A stretch of 30,709 nt of DNA. Source: JAHDCJ01 sp039028895 (GTDB lineage: Bacteria; Bacteroidota; Bacteroidia; Chitinophagales; Saprospiraceae). Shown one piece after another: positions 9,601 through 18,700 of the stretch. The DNA lies in NCBI GenBank assembly GCA_039028895.1, contig JBCCHF010000057.1, positions 1 through 30,709 on the forward strand, written 5' to 3'. Each line of letters starts with the position of its first letter. Within the stretch, counting starts at the first letter, position 1. A model generated the notes under the pieces. It saw only the letters and a list, made by a program, of their open reading frames with translations. It did no database searches and was not told where the DNA came from. A program made the translations under genes and the position numbers.

Positions 9601-12009
9601 CATTTGTTCTAATGCTGATTGCGATGGTGCATTCGAAAAATGAGACAGCACTACTTTAAGGACTTTTTCTCGCACAGGCCCAGTAAAGGTGTGCGCCGGA
9701 ATATCTTCCATAATTCCAAGAATTTCATAGGGTTCTTCTTCGAAATATTTCCTGAAAAGGGATAGAAAATTCGTTTCCAGTTTAGCCTCAAAGTCGGAGG
9801 GCCATTGTCCGGATTGCACTAATTGTTTGATTTCCTTAAAGGAAAAGCGCTTTCGGATAACCGGATCGTCCTTTAGCGTTAATAAGTCTTTTAGCCGCTG
9901 CGCGACCAGTTTTTCAGCTTTAATAGCATCCGTATGTCTTTCAGGACCAAGCAAATGTTCCATGATCGCCAATTCGAGGTGAAATGGACTAAAAATTCTT
10001 GGGTAAGTTTTCTCGAAGGCGGCCCTCACCTTCATCTTCAACTCCAGAACATCGAATGGGGCATTTTCCGTAAGGAATATGGTGAATGCCGTTACCGTTT
10101 CAGGCGTCAATTGCTGAACCAATCTGTCAGAGATCAATTTTGGATTCATGGACAGCACTAATTCTTTAAGTTCAGCAGGTTGTTCGTCGATTAGCTTTAC
10201 GACAAATTCGTCGAGCGACAGGTCTGAAAAGTCCGATTTCCAAACCGGGAAGGTGCCAAAATTCAGGAAATGTTCGATTAGGAATATCTCGGATTGTTGA
10301 ACATGTTTCTCAGGGTCTGGGTGTGGGATATTACTGAGCTCTTTCCCAGGTGTTCCCAATCCGACAGTCACCTGTATCTCTTGTTCGAGTCGTTCTTTTA
10401 TTTCAAATCCTTTTTGAGGTAATCCTTTGGCAATCAGCTGGAACAATTTGGCTACTACCGTGGTTTCCATTTTCCCGGAAGGTTGGATGGCCCTGTACTT
10501 AGTCGCTAACTCATGGGTGTACATAACAAGCATTTCCCCATGTTTCCTGACCCCGATTCGAACAATACTATCAAGTTGCTTTTTGGATAGGTTCTCTGCC
10601 AGTCTTGTTGCCACCCAGGGCTTTGCTGCGATTAATTTGAAAACCTCCATAAATGGAAATTTCCCTGATTCGAGTAGTTCTACGACTACGGATTGAAAAC
10701 TTATAGCGTTACCGATAACAGAAACAGGCGGGATAAACAATCCTGAATCAATAAAATGCAGAACGATTGACTGATAGTCTTTATGCAAGCTTTTTATTTG
10801 ATCTTCCGATTGCTGATAAAATAAACTTTGGGCAGAAGAGGAGGTGGTAATTTGTTCTTTTACCAACACATCAACAAGGTATTTTTTCAATTGGACAAAA
10901 TCAGATGCACCTCGTTTCGACATGTAAAATTGGAGGATAAGTTGTCGGACCTTAGCGTTCAACTCTCGATACGTCCCCAATAATATTGGTTCTTTTAGCG
11001 CTTTGAAATTACTTGTCAATCCTTTGAGCATTTTGTCAATAGAATCAAAATCCTTCCTGACCAGTATCTTCAAGATTTCTTGATAGGTTGAAAAAGACAA
11101 TTGTTGTACAATTCGGGTACTCAAATGCTCAGGTCGGCTTTCATTTTTTAATATGCCAAGAATCTTTTCAGGTTGGGTTTCCAGGATTTCCAACAACAGA
11201 ATTTCCTGGTAAAAAAGATCTTTGAAAGATGGTCCTGCCTTTTTGATCTGTTCAGGATAGGCCTCGGATATGTCGCCTTGCATATTTTCGAGGAATTTCT
11301 TTTTGGTAAATAATTCCTTTGATCGAAGGAGGTTGAGGAGGGCAAAAGCATATATTCTTGAATTCAGGCGGGAGGATGATCTTTCAAGGTGAGCATTCTC
11401 TCTTGCCAGGCTTTTGATCGTGCTTTTAACATATAATCCATTGTTACCGGATAGTAATTGAAACAAATTAAAAAACCTACTTGGAGACAGCTGAAGTGTT
11501 AGTCTTGTAACGAACTTTTCGTTGTCTGCATTTTTGCGAATCATCGCAGATAGTGCATTCGGGTTATCTTCAATGAGTTGGTCGAACAACTTACCCGGCG
11601 TCATCTTTTCCTGTTGAGCCCACCATGGAAGTCGGCCGTACAGCAGGAAATATCGTAGTGATTCGAGCATAGATTGTGACAAGCTGATTAGTCTACTTCC
11701 ATTAGGCCTGAAGGCCGTACTTTTCATTTCGCTAATCTTCCTGTCGAGGTACTCATCTAATTTTTTACTGACTATGGAGGACAGTTTTCGAATATCTTTA
11801 ACCTTAATACTACCAGCATCTATTTCTATTTTATCGAGCTTTACGATAAAACCGGGCATATTATGCTTCTCGAGTACCTGATTCAATACTTGCGGAAGTC
11901 GGATACGGGCTATTGAGGTAATCATAGACTGGATTTCACGCACATGCTTTTCCGAGGTCATATTGACCTGGATGACTTGTTTTTTAATGCTATGTGCTAT
12001 GCCTGTCAT
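6613..12009 (-). CDS. Contractile injection system tape-measure protein (Afp14-like), 1798 aa
   Basis: The N-terminus (about 1-110, with KLDKIEID and a long helix) and the C-terminus (about 1640-1798, with NAGLVLLWPYF, KIFCGLPI and LPWTISMIKLPWM) match the CIS tape-measure family. Members are thought to set tube and sheath length. It is much longer than Afp14 as I recall it. The middle is built from about eight diverged modules, each with a motif like L.yfL..G.lPww followed some 40-60 residues later by R(l/i)..qL. The first is LRYFLLYGRLPWW (118-130); others begin near 420, 580, 728, 860, 1053, 1255 and 1447. The ATG at 12009 overlaps the upstream stop as ATGA. The family is sure; the length implication is inferred. 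Confidence 0.9.
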   Translation of the reverse strand: MTGIAHSIKKQVIQVNMTSEKHVREIQSMITSIARIRLPQVLNQVLEKHNMPGFIVKLDKIEIDAGSIKVKDIRKLSSIVSKKLDEYLDRKISEMKSTAFRPNGSRLISLSQSMLESLRYFLLYGRLPWWAQQEKMTPGKLFDQLIEDNPNALSAMIRKNADNEKFVTRLTLQLSPSRFFNLFQLLSGNNGLYVKSTIKSLARENAHLERSSSRLNSRIYAFALLNLLRSKELFTKKKFLENMQGDISEAYPEQIKKAGPSFKDLFYQEILLLEILETQPEKILGILKNESRPEHLSTRIVQQLSFSTYQEILKILVRKDFDSIDKMLKGLTSNFKALKEPILLGTYRELNAKVRQLILQFYMSKRGASDFVQLKKYLVDVLVKEQITTSSSAQSLFYQQSEDQIKSLHKDYQSIVLHFIDSGLFIPPVSVIGNAISFQSVVVELLESGKFPFMEVFKLIAAKPWVATRLAENLSKKQLDSIVRIGVRKHGEMLVMYTHELATKYRAIQPSGKMETTVVAKLFQLIAKGLPQKGFEIKERLEQEIQVTVGLGTPGKELSNIPHPDPEKHVQQSEIFLIEHFLNFGTFPVWKSDFSDLSLDEFVVKLIDEQPAELKELVLSMNPKLISDRLVQQLTPETVTAFTIFLTENAPFDVLELKMKVRAAFEKTYPRIFSPFHLELAIMEHLLGPERHTDAIKAEKLVAQRLKDLLTLKDDPVIRKRFSFKEIKQLVQSGQWPSDFEAKLETNFLSLFRKYFEEEPYEILGIMEDIPAHTFTGPVREKVLKVVLSHFSNAPSQSALEQMLTHFKTIASAPGNRQNSVAETVIDVIGFVPEMLEGLISEAHPPEIFPASGKVEIDDHLITSFLNDGKLIENFSADYLTSYIGMKIRQKDEAFLELLSTLSSEGISTRLDENLLQELVAYYASALSGFINTFQKALRKIERDVIRPGISIKQFTWMPIVSAVVKPTSVPVDTTTFLKAVIQNLNPVSRFNAQELVFRLRQVTSEAVKKSEMRFYPLHESLKAITPDTLEPTLDKSVEIPEPTSEMPSSRMAILRMYLTKGTLPGNATKIEPGALDALFLDLLEKDPQQVATLVRFAPPERLASQFTDESLTVFIEKIFPSFSGFIQTLHLALAEVYDEQGDAYIKFLSRKQFSWEPILHYLLNQQPETYDTTELVKLTISKAADLVESDIEILAGKLRAISQARVDVNDTRFFALLALLDPQAGLPAWPEKETEPAIQPEQETNFTDSSEDVLEAMSDWLDAPTLQEANITSDKDLDEAIHFLLDKNPKEVLHLLKSKGASEAVVTIIVRQLHEDTLVELLRYLDPANWSKLLTWTHLLQSLYEQHPVIFTHIKDLDNWRWKDLLINKIDENRLLPIEELVSHTLEDLVKTTHMPKRDLIESFYLISRERTQKGVTGFQPFFDLFSRKVASEQIIIESSDESFSLKALIKYLSTDPEGLAPAGLEQKTQEFIDKKPLLSRPVLWELAGSPELRSNLLSGFSKETINQVIYCLQPQKGKEIPGYLEDLFKILSKPFIMDQLFEHLHELNTTAFDIKPFFKSVLEGYAKDKSQLIQLVDNTAAFLQVVRPASGKELTDVLNEMAEELMPSEEKQQAEKKPYRKLGEMTEQLKEEVYIKNAGLVLLWPYFAHYFNLLGMTENDEFKSKEHALRAVHLLQVLVTGQTETPEYELVLNKIFCGLPIAEPVPAGIDLTEQETEISQKLFQVAMNSWDKVKNLPVANFRGSFLIRNGRLEEQSANWVLRVEREPFDMLLDTLPWTISMIKLPWMLKLINVEWR

Positions 12010-14732
12010 AAAATTTGAAGGGGTTTATTATTTTGATTGGTTGTCTCTTCCAATTTTTTTTCAAGGTTTTGGAAAAAGTGAACGATTTGCAATGAAATGC
12101 CATCCAATACTTCTTTATTCTTTTCAGGGTCTGCCATCATTAGTTTCCAGTCTACATATAGATTTTCGAAATCCATCATTTCTTCCACATCTAGCCAGAA
12201 TATCCTTAAATCAAGATGAGAAGGGATATTTTGTGTGACAAAATCAGCGATAGCTTCCCGAGATTCATGGTTATTGAGTCGAACACTCCATGAAGGAAAG
12301 AGGAGGCTCAGACGAAGAGAATAAAAGTCGCCTTCTACATCGAACCCCTTTTTGTAGTGTGTGAGATATTCAACACGGGTACTTACCGGGATGCCTTCCT
12401 GTCTCAAACGGTTGAAATAGTTGATAAAAAAGCTGATTTCATCTTTGGCTTTCTCCTCTTCCTCAAATAATCGTTTACTAATTGCAACTTGACGGCCTTC
12501 ATTAGTTTTCAGGCCAACCTGGTAAAAGTCATCTTCATTCTTAAAAACCGAGTAATTTTTACCGACGATACCAAAGATCAAAAGGTCTTCAATAATAAAC
12601 CGCATGACTGTCCGATCTGTAAAGTCAAGGCTTTCCAGCAGAATTTCATTGTGATCATCAATCACATTAAAGGCAAAACGATCTGCACTTTGTGGTCGCA
12701 ACAGGATATGCTCAACAAGATGAAAGCCTTCTGTCCTCTGGTTTAGCTTTTCTAGATACTTAGCCAATTTCTCAATTGCCCGATTACATTTTCTTCTCTC
12801 CGATCCTTTATAAACCTTTATTCTAGAATTTTGATTCTTACTGACATAGTAGACTTCGTAAGCTCTTTTCTTTTCTTCATCTGCCCTGACTATTTCATAG
12901 TTTGCGGGTTTTACGCCATATTGGATAAAATCAGCTTCTACTTCGGCGGGTATCGTTTTGTCATTATCGTTTGTCTTGATAGCTTTTAACTTCATCCAAA
13001 GCTGTTCTTCTTCTAATTGACCTGAGATAGACTGAAATCCTTCATACTCGAGGCCCAGCAAATGGCACAACTTCTTTTCAAGGCCTGCAAAGTTGTGCTC
13101 AGATTTCTTCTCAGTATGATTATATCCTTTCGCCCGGTTTTGTCCCAACTCAGGATATTCTTTGAGGAACCGAATCTTGGCTGATCTTAACTCTTTTGCT
13201 TTACCATTGATCCTGCTTCCCGATACTTCCTGTCCAAAAAGGGACTGAGGGACAAAAGTCTCGCCGAACCTAGCCAGCAGGTGGGTAATAAAACGATTCC
13301 GGCGTTTTTCACTGTGGTTGGTGTTATTACCGGTTTCATCAAGATATTTTCCGAGTTCGTCAATACCTACGCTTAGCAGTTCTGACAGGTGAGGAATATC
13401 GCGTGGTACTTGCGAGAAATAACTGCGATCATTGCCATCATCAAGAGAAAACAAGTAACGGATATTTGATAACTGCGCGAGGTAATCTGCCATTATCTGT
13501 TCAAAAAACAGCAGGTAAGCCTTTAGCTGTTTTGCCTGAGCTTTACGCAAAGGGGCAGCAGACGCAGCAACTCCATTTTTATCAATGCCATAAACAGATG
13601 GGAAATGATGTTGTATTGAGGAATATCCCTCAAGCGGATCTGTGATTTTTGATTTGACCTTATTGATATCGACAAAATCAAAATCGAGTACATGACTACC
13701 ATCTCTGATCACATTTAATGTGCTCAAAATCTGGAATGTCGCATCGAGATCAACTTCAACAGGAGCTCCAGCACGCGTAAACTGAAAGGGAAACTGGCCG
13801 GTAATCGCCAGATTTGACTCGAGGTCAAGCACCGGAAACTGGTTGTCTTCAAACCTAATGACATCTCCTGTTACTATGAATCCTCCTTTTCTTACCTTCA
13901 ACTTGGTGACATTACGTACGCCATCAACATTGGATATCATTTTCGCCAATTTCGAAATATGGACCTCCCTGCTGAGTGGTTTCAGATCTTCTTCAACAAT
14001 AAATCCGTGCTTTGGCATTGGTCCATCAAATGCCTTATCCATAGTATATCCTTCGTCTAGCAACTCTTCCAGCGTTCGCAGCCTAATACTTGGATTAAGG
14101 GTCTGACTCAAAACGTGCAGGATGCCAGCGAGAACTTGTTCAGGCATATCGCGTGAGGATATTTCCACTTCAGCGCTAATGCCTATTTGTTCCATTTCCA
14201 ATACCTGGACATCTTCCAATCCTTCACACAGGTTTCGGTGTTTGTGAAAGAGCTTTGTGACCTCCTCCTTAACTTCTTCCTTTTCGTGCAATTCGTCAAT
14301 TTCATCATCTACCTGCAGTAATATCCGGTACAGGCCCACAATTCCCTGTAAATGGTCTCTAACCGGAACCAGCCATGCATTTTTGACGTAATGGACCTGA
14401 TCAATAATCAATTTCCTGTAATCTGTTATCGAAACGGGGTTGGTTGGAAAAATCAGATCAGGAGCAAAGAACGCGTTATCATCAATGACCTCGTCCAATT
14501 TCAGATTTGCTGTCAACAGGTCTTCCAACTCAAAGTTGGTTCTATATCCAAGATCGGTAAGCGCATAGCACAGTTGCTCGAGAATAGTTACGCCCGGATC
14601 ATGAGGATTATAGTCTGTCCAGTTGTCTCCTGCAAGTTGCTGAACCAGTCGGATGCCCTCCTCTTTGAGGAAGCTGAAGTCCATGCTTTTAAAGCTTGGC
14701 TTTTCTTTGGTTATATGGAGTGGTTTGGTCAT
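12006..14732 (-). CDS. Baseplate wedge protein (Afp12-like, gp7/J family)
   Basis: The 908-aa protein begins with a region typical of large eCIS baseplate components: LAGDNWTDYNPHDPGVTILEQ (about residues 34-54; the NPHDPG..LLE type motif). The centre holds helical segments rich in Lys/Glu and the motif LKAYLLFFEQIMADYLAQL around residue 410. Its position between the gp6-like wedge and the tape measure matches Afp12/Pvc12. It should form the baseplate periphery with the gp6-like protein and gp25. The ATG at 14732 is the only sensible start; the next gene begins inside its stop codon (ATGA at 12006-12009). The C-terminal third gives no recognisable domain, so the exact equivalence to T4 gp7 is inferred from order and N-terminus. 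Confidence 0.87.
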   Translation of the reverse strand: MTKPLHITKEKPSFKSMDFSFLKEEGIRLVQQLAGDNWTDYNPHDPGVTILEQLCYALTDLGYRTNFELEDLLTANLKLDEVIDDNAFFAPDLIFPTNPVSITDYRKLIIDQVHYVKNAWLVPVRDHLQGIVGLYRILLQVDDEIDELHEKEEVKEEVTKLFHKHRNLCEGLEDVQVLEMEQIGISAEVEISSRDMPEQVLAGILHVLSQTLNPSIRLRTLEELLDEGYTMDKAFDGPMPKHGFIVEEDLKPLSREVHISKLAKMISNVDGVRNVTKLKVRKGGFIVTGDVIRFEDNQFPVLDLESNLAITGQFPFQFTRAGAPVEVDLDATFQILSTLNVIRDGSHVLDFDFVDINKVKSKITDPLEGYSSIQHHFPSVYGIDKNGVAASAAPLRKAQAKQLKAYLLFFEQIMADYLAQLSNIRYLFSLDDGNDRSYFSQVPRDIPHLSELLSVGIDELGKYLDETGNNTNHSEKRRNRFITHLLARFGETFVPQSLFGQEVSGSRINGKAKELRSAKIRFLKEYPELGQNRAKGYNHTEKKSEHNFAGLEKKLCHLLGLEYEGFQSISGQLEEEQLWMKLKAIKTNDNDKTIPAEVEADFIQYGVKPANYEIVRADEEKKRAYEVYYVSKNQNSRIKVYKGSERRKCNRAIEKLAKYLEKLNQRTEGFHLVEHILLRPQSADRFAFNVIDDHNEILLESLDFTDRTVMRFIIEDLLIFGIVGKNYSVFKNEDDFYQVGLKTNEGRQVAISKRLFEEEEKAKDEISFFINYFNRLRQEGIPVSTRVEYLTHYKKGFDVEGDFYSLRLSLLFPSWSVRLNNHESREAIADFVTQNIPSHLDLRIFWLDVEEMMDFENLYVDWKLMMADPEKNKEVLDGISLQIVHFFQNLEKKLEETTNQNNKPLQIL

Positions 14733-14741
14733 TGTTTCGGT

Positions 14742-14885
14742 CTATCGTTTTGCCAATTGATCATTGGCCTGGGCGTTTAACTTACCTATGAGATCATAGA
14801 CTGTCTTGAAAGGCATTTCTGAAAGCCCTTGCAGAATCAGGTTTAACTCCTCAACTGTCAGTTTTATGGTCAACTCATCTTTCAT
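14742..14885 (-). CDS. 47-aa small protein within the baseplate gene block
   Basis: A short open frame from ATG at 14885 to TAG at 14742 fills the gap between the fibre-like gene and the Afp12-like gene almost exactly (11 and 9 bp spare). The product contains LTVEELNLILQGLSEMPF followed by YDLIGKLNAQAN. This helix-turn-helix-like pattern resembles short uncharacterised proteins seen in many phage genomes. It has no signal peptide or membrane span. The tight spacing and protein-like composition make it likely real. Its role is unknown; a small baseplate or assembly factor is conceivable. Confidence 0.7.
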   Translation of the reverse strand: MKDELTIKLTVEELNLILQGLSEMPFKTVYDLIGKLNAQANDQLAKR

Positions 14886-14896
14886 CGCTATCGGGG

Positions 14897-15739
14897 TTAT
14901 AGGTTTACCTCAGTTTCCTCGATCACTGTTTGTTTCACTTCATGAGCATCTGTTACCTGGTTGGCATCCAGTTCTTCAGGCTGGTTGTACATTTGGCTTT
15001 GCTCATCAGATTGATCCCAGAGTTTGCAAACCCGATAAACGATCATTCTTGGAAGATCATCCAGGCCAGTCCCGTAATTTGACCATGTCCTGACTTGAAG
15101 GTCATAATTGAAGGTGCTCCCTTTAAATCGGACATCAATCTTATTCCAAAACCACCTGTAATAAGCTTTATTGGTCTTAATCGAATGCCGACCACCTCCA
15201 TAGTTACTGAGACAAGTGGCATGAGTCATAGCATATCGGCCACGCCCTTTAATTCCACTGATCTGTGCAATAACTTCGAAGGCATGGTTACCATTGAGAT
15301 TGGAAACTATAGAATGCCATTTCCCGTCGCCCAGTACCTGACCTGTGGCAAAGGTACCGATACGGCCAGCCATTCCTGCCATACCCCTTACATCCAGTTT
15401 ATACAGTGGGGAAGTGGTTCCGACACCTACATTTCCTCCTTTTTGGATAAACATTCTGCTTTCGCCACCTTCTTCCTCGAAACTCAATCCGGAAGCACGA
15501 TTGTCAGGGTTGAGGATAAGTCCCCACGCGGGGTTTTTATCCCGCATATTTTCATAGAAACTGAGGAGCTTTCTTGAAGCCCCTTGCGGGGAAAGCATCA
15601 TACCATAATCAGCATTCATGCTGAATCCATCATCAACTTTATTCACTGTTGAATCAATGAGATCAGAAAAGTTGACTTCTGTGGGGTAGCTTCCTCTTTT
15701 GAAGAAGTTTTTTAACGTATTTCTGTTTCTTAATGACAT
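14897..15739 (-). CDS. Fibre-like / receptor-binding candidate of the baseplate
   Basis: The 280-aa protein has the N-terminus usual for Bacteroidota fibre and adhesin-like proteins: a short basic segment, then PTEVNFSDLIDSTVNKVDDG (about 19-38), probably the attachment part. It is followed by the motif GVGTTSPLYKLDVRG (105-119), common just before trimeric fibre or spike domains. The remainder (about 120-250) is beta-rich with many Tyr/Trp/Gly and could be a globular binding head. There is no C-terminal peptidase S74 chaperone, which often follows this motif. It sits between the two wedge genes, where eCIS loci encode fibres (Afp13 position). Attachment to a target is the likely role; the ligand cannot be inferred. 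Confidence 0.78.
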   Translation of the reverse strand: MSLRNRNTLKNFFKRGSYPTEVNFSDLIDSTVNKVDDGFSMNADYGMMLSPQGASRKLLSFYENMRDKNPAWGLILNPDNRASGLSFEEEGGESRMFIQKGGNVGVGTTSPLYKLDVRGMAGMAGRIGTFATGQVLGDGKWHSIVSNLNGNHAFEVIAQISGIKGRGRYAMTHATCLSNYGGGRHSIKTNKAYYRWFWNKIDVRFKGSTFNYDLQVRTWSNYGTGLDDLPRMIVYRVCKLWDQSDEQSQMYNQPEELDANQVTDAHEVKQTVIEETEVNL

Positions 15740-15770
15740 ATGCCTAATCTTTTTTAGGTTAGCAAAGGGA

Positions 15771-18700
15771 TTATTCTTTTAAGTTGTCGATATCGATATC
15801 GAGGTCATATATTTCAGGTTCTTCCTGTTTTTTGATCAGCCCGGCCATTTCCATTTTGCGCTGTTTGATCTCAAGGGTTTCCAAAAGAAGCTCACCTTCT
15901 CTGTCGACTTGTTCTCCGGTGATCACAAAATCAATTTCTACACCCATAGATCCAATCGAACTCAAGACTGGTGGCTGGTAAGCTTCTTCGTCGAGGAAGC
16001 TGATCGCGTGTTTTTCAAAAGGAATCAGAATTGACCAGGGTTTACTTGCCAAGATCATATCAGAACTTTCGTCGTCAGTTGCCGTATCTCTTACCCAATA
16101 TTCTCCTTCTTCATTGACGAAGACCTGTACACCGGAAAAACTGGTTACAAAATCAACGTAGGGTCGTTGTTCAATAAAACTTAGCAAAAGGCTCTTGCTG
16201 ATCGACCCACCCATATCAAGGGTTGTGGTGTTTCCAAATAGCCAGGGAGAGAGAAATTCGTTGATCTCCTTATTAAGCTGCTTCAGTTTGAGTCCTTTAT
16301 TTTTTTCTTCTTTGAAAAGGACATTGCAAGTCACTTTTATCCATTCGTAGGAAGGATTGCGTACTTCGAGGTCAGCGAACGTCGAAATTTTCTCCTCGAG
16401 TAATTTCTTGATGGCCGTAAGGGTATTGTAATTGACCTTTGGCTCTCTTGGATTTTCGTATTTGTTGACTTTCGGGATGACAACCACTAAAATTTTACCC
16501 TTTTCAATGACATCAGGATGAGTCAGATGGCTGAGGCATTTTACCTGAGCTACATTTGGGAAATTATCAAGAACAATTCTTTCGGCATCCCATTGGGTAA
16601 GCGCTCTTCCTTTATGTCGAAGGCGTTCGCTAACCCTGTTATAAAAAGCTTGTGTCGACTCAATCGGTCTTCCACCGAATGAAGGGAAAGGTTGAACAAC
16701 ATCACTCACTTCGGGAAGATCGTTTGTCAATCCTGTAATAGAATATGGTGGCAACAATTCATCCAGGTGATCCGGATCGTTTTTGTCGACCATCCAGGTG
16801 GCGCTTACGGCTTGTGTTGTGACCAATCGCGTATGACTCAATACATTTACATTGCCTTTTACGCTAACCCTGATCCAGAAAAGCCCTTCCGGAAGGATCG
16901 TGTTATCATCAGAAATATCTTCAGGAATTTCAAGGGTAATAATTCCTGAAGTAGTAAACCCTTTTGTTCCGTCTGATAAAAAGAGCGAACTGGTGAATGG
17001 GCGCCATTCGTTTTCCGAAAGGTATGACCAGAAAATATCTGGTTGATAATAAAATGTATGTCCCTGGGGACTACCTGTCATTTCGAAGTAAAGTGAAAGC
17101 GGCTCAGGGGCTACCAGGTCTTTAAGACCAATAAACAAGTAACCATCTTCATCAAATTGTGGTAAGAATTCGTTGCGGAGAATCTTACCCTTATCAAAGC
17201 AGATCTCATGTCCAAATGGATGAATATGATAATATTGCTCAGGCACAGAATTAGTGCGTTCCCTGGAATCCGTTGGCGACAGGTAAATAGTGGTTGTAGC
17301 CGTGTAACTCAAAGAAAGCGCTTTGATGGTCGGGACGTATGGTTCTTTCGGTAGTTTTTGTTTTTTGGTCTTTTCTTCTGTCGCTTCTTCAGTTTGTGCC
17401 TTTGTGCCATTACCGCCTCGGATCAGGCTGAATAAACTCTTGGATGCAGCATTTGCCTTTTCTGTCACGGCCTCAGTAAACAACTCGTTGTACAGTTCAT
17501 GTCCGAAAGCTTCAGGCGGATCGGTGAGTTCAAGCTTGAAGAAACCGCTTGGTGTATAATTATCAAAATTTAGTACCCGTTTCAGGTCAAAATCAGGTAA
17601 TAACTTCAATCTTGAAAGTGGGATATTTTCAATATTGGTAACCGGGGCTACTTTCTTAAAACGGCGTTCATTATCTGATGGGATAGATTCGAAAAGGTCG
17701 TACTTAATGACATCCCTGGGGTCCGAAGGATGAAACCTGTGATCATTCAATGCAGAAAGGCTCACTTTGAATGAATCATTTTCCCAACCTTGGCGATATA
17801 ATCTGTAATGGTCTTTAAAACCACAGTTTTCCTTTGGCAGGTTCATCCATTCAATCTGGAAGGAAAGGTCAGTGATATATTTTTTGAATACTTCAGGATG
17901 ACCGATTGCAAGGTAAGCTTCGGTTGTTGGCATTGGCCCGAAAGGGTAGAAAGGCAGGCTCTCATCGAGTTTACCTTGTTGGTTATAGACATCAAGTGTT
18001 TTTAGTTTTTCTACCCTGACATCTATAGAAACAGATTCGACGACAAATTCCCTGATGAAAGAATAAACGAAGCTGGCATCTTCCGGGTTGAGTGTAATTT
18101 TTAGTACTGGATACTTGCTTTCAAAAGGAATGCCTAACAGTTCAGCATTTGGCGGCACCACGGAAGGATCAGAAGCACTTAGATTAAACCCAAGTTTAAT
18201 TTCTTTTCCGGTGATTTTTTCTGATGGCTGGACATCATATCGATCAACGTTAATCCACCCTTCTTCTCCGCTTAACTGGATAATGAAGCAATTGCGAAAT
18301 ACCTTACTAAATACATCCTGCCACCTGATCAGGTTATTTTCACAGATATCGACCAGCAACATTCTGAAGATCCGCATCGAAGCTTCTTCGAAGACAATAC
18401 TCAGGTCGATTTGACGCTCGCCACCTTCCAAAAACAACATTGGAGATGAAATCACGAACCCGGTTTCGGCCGGTATCATATTTTGCTCTTCCTCGATCTT
18501 GTTCAGCTGATCCTCTCCGAAGGTTGGCCATTGGTTCTTTCCCTTGATAAAAGGGGCACCAAGTCCATCCTTTGAATCGGCAATCGGGGCAGCGTAAATA
18601 TTGGAAACCAATCGATAGGTACTGCCTACGACTACATTCAGGTTACGGCTGACAAAAAGGGTTTTGAGCGATTCAATTTTTGTTTTTGTCAATAAGAGGT

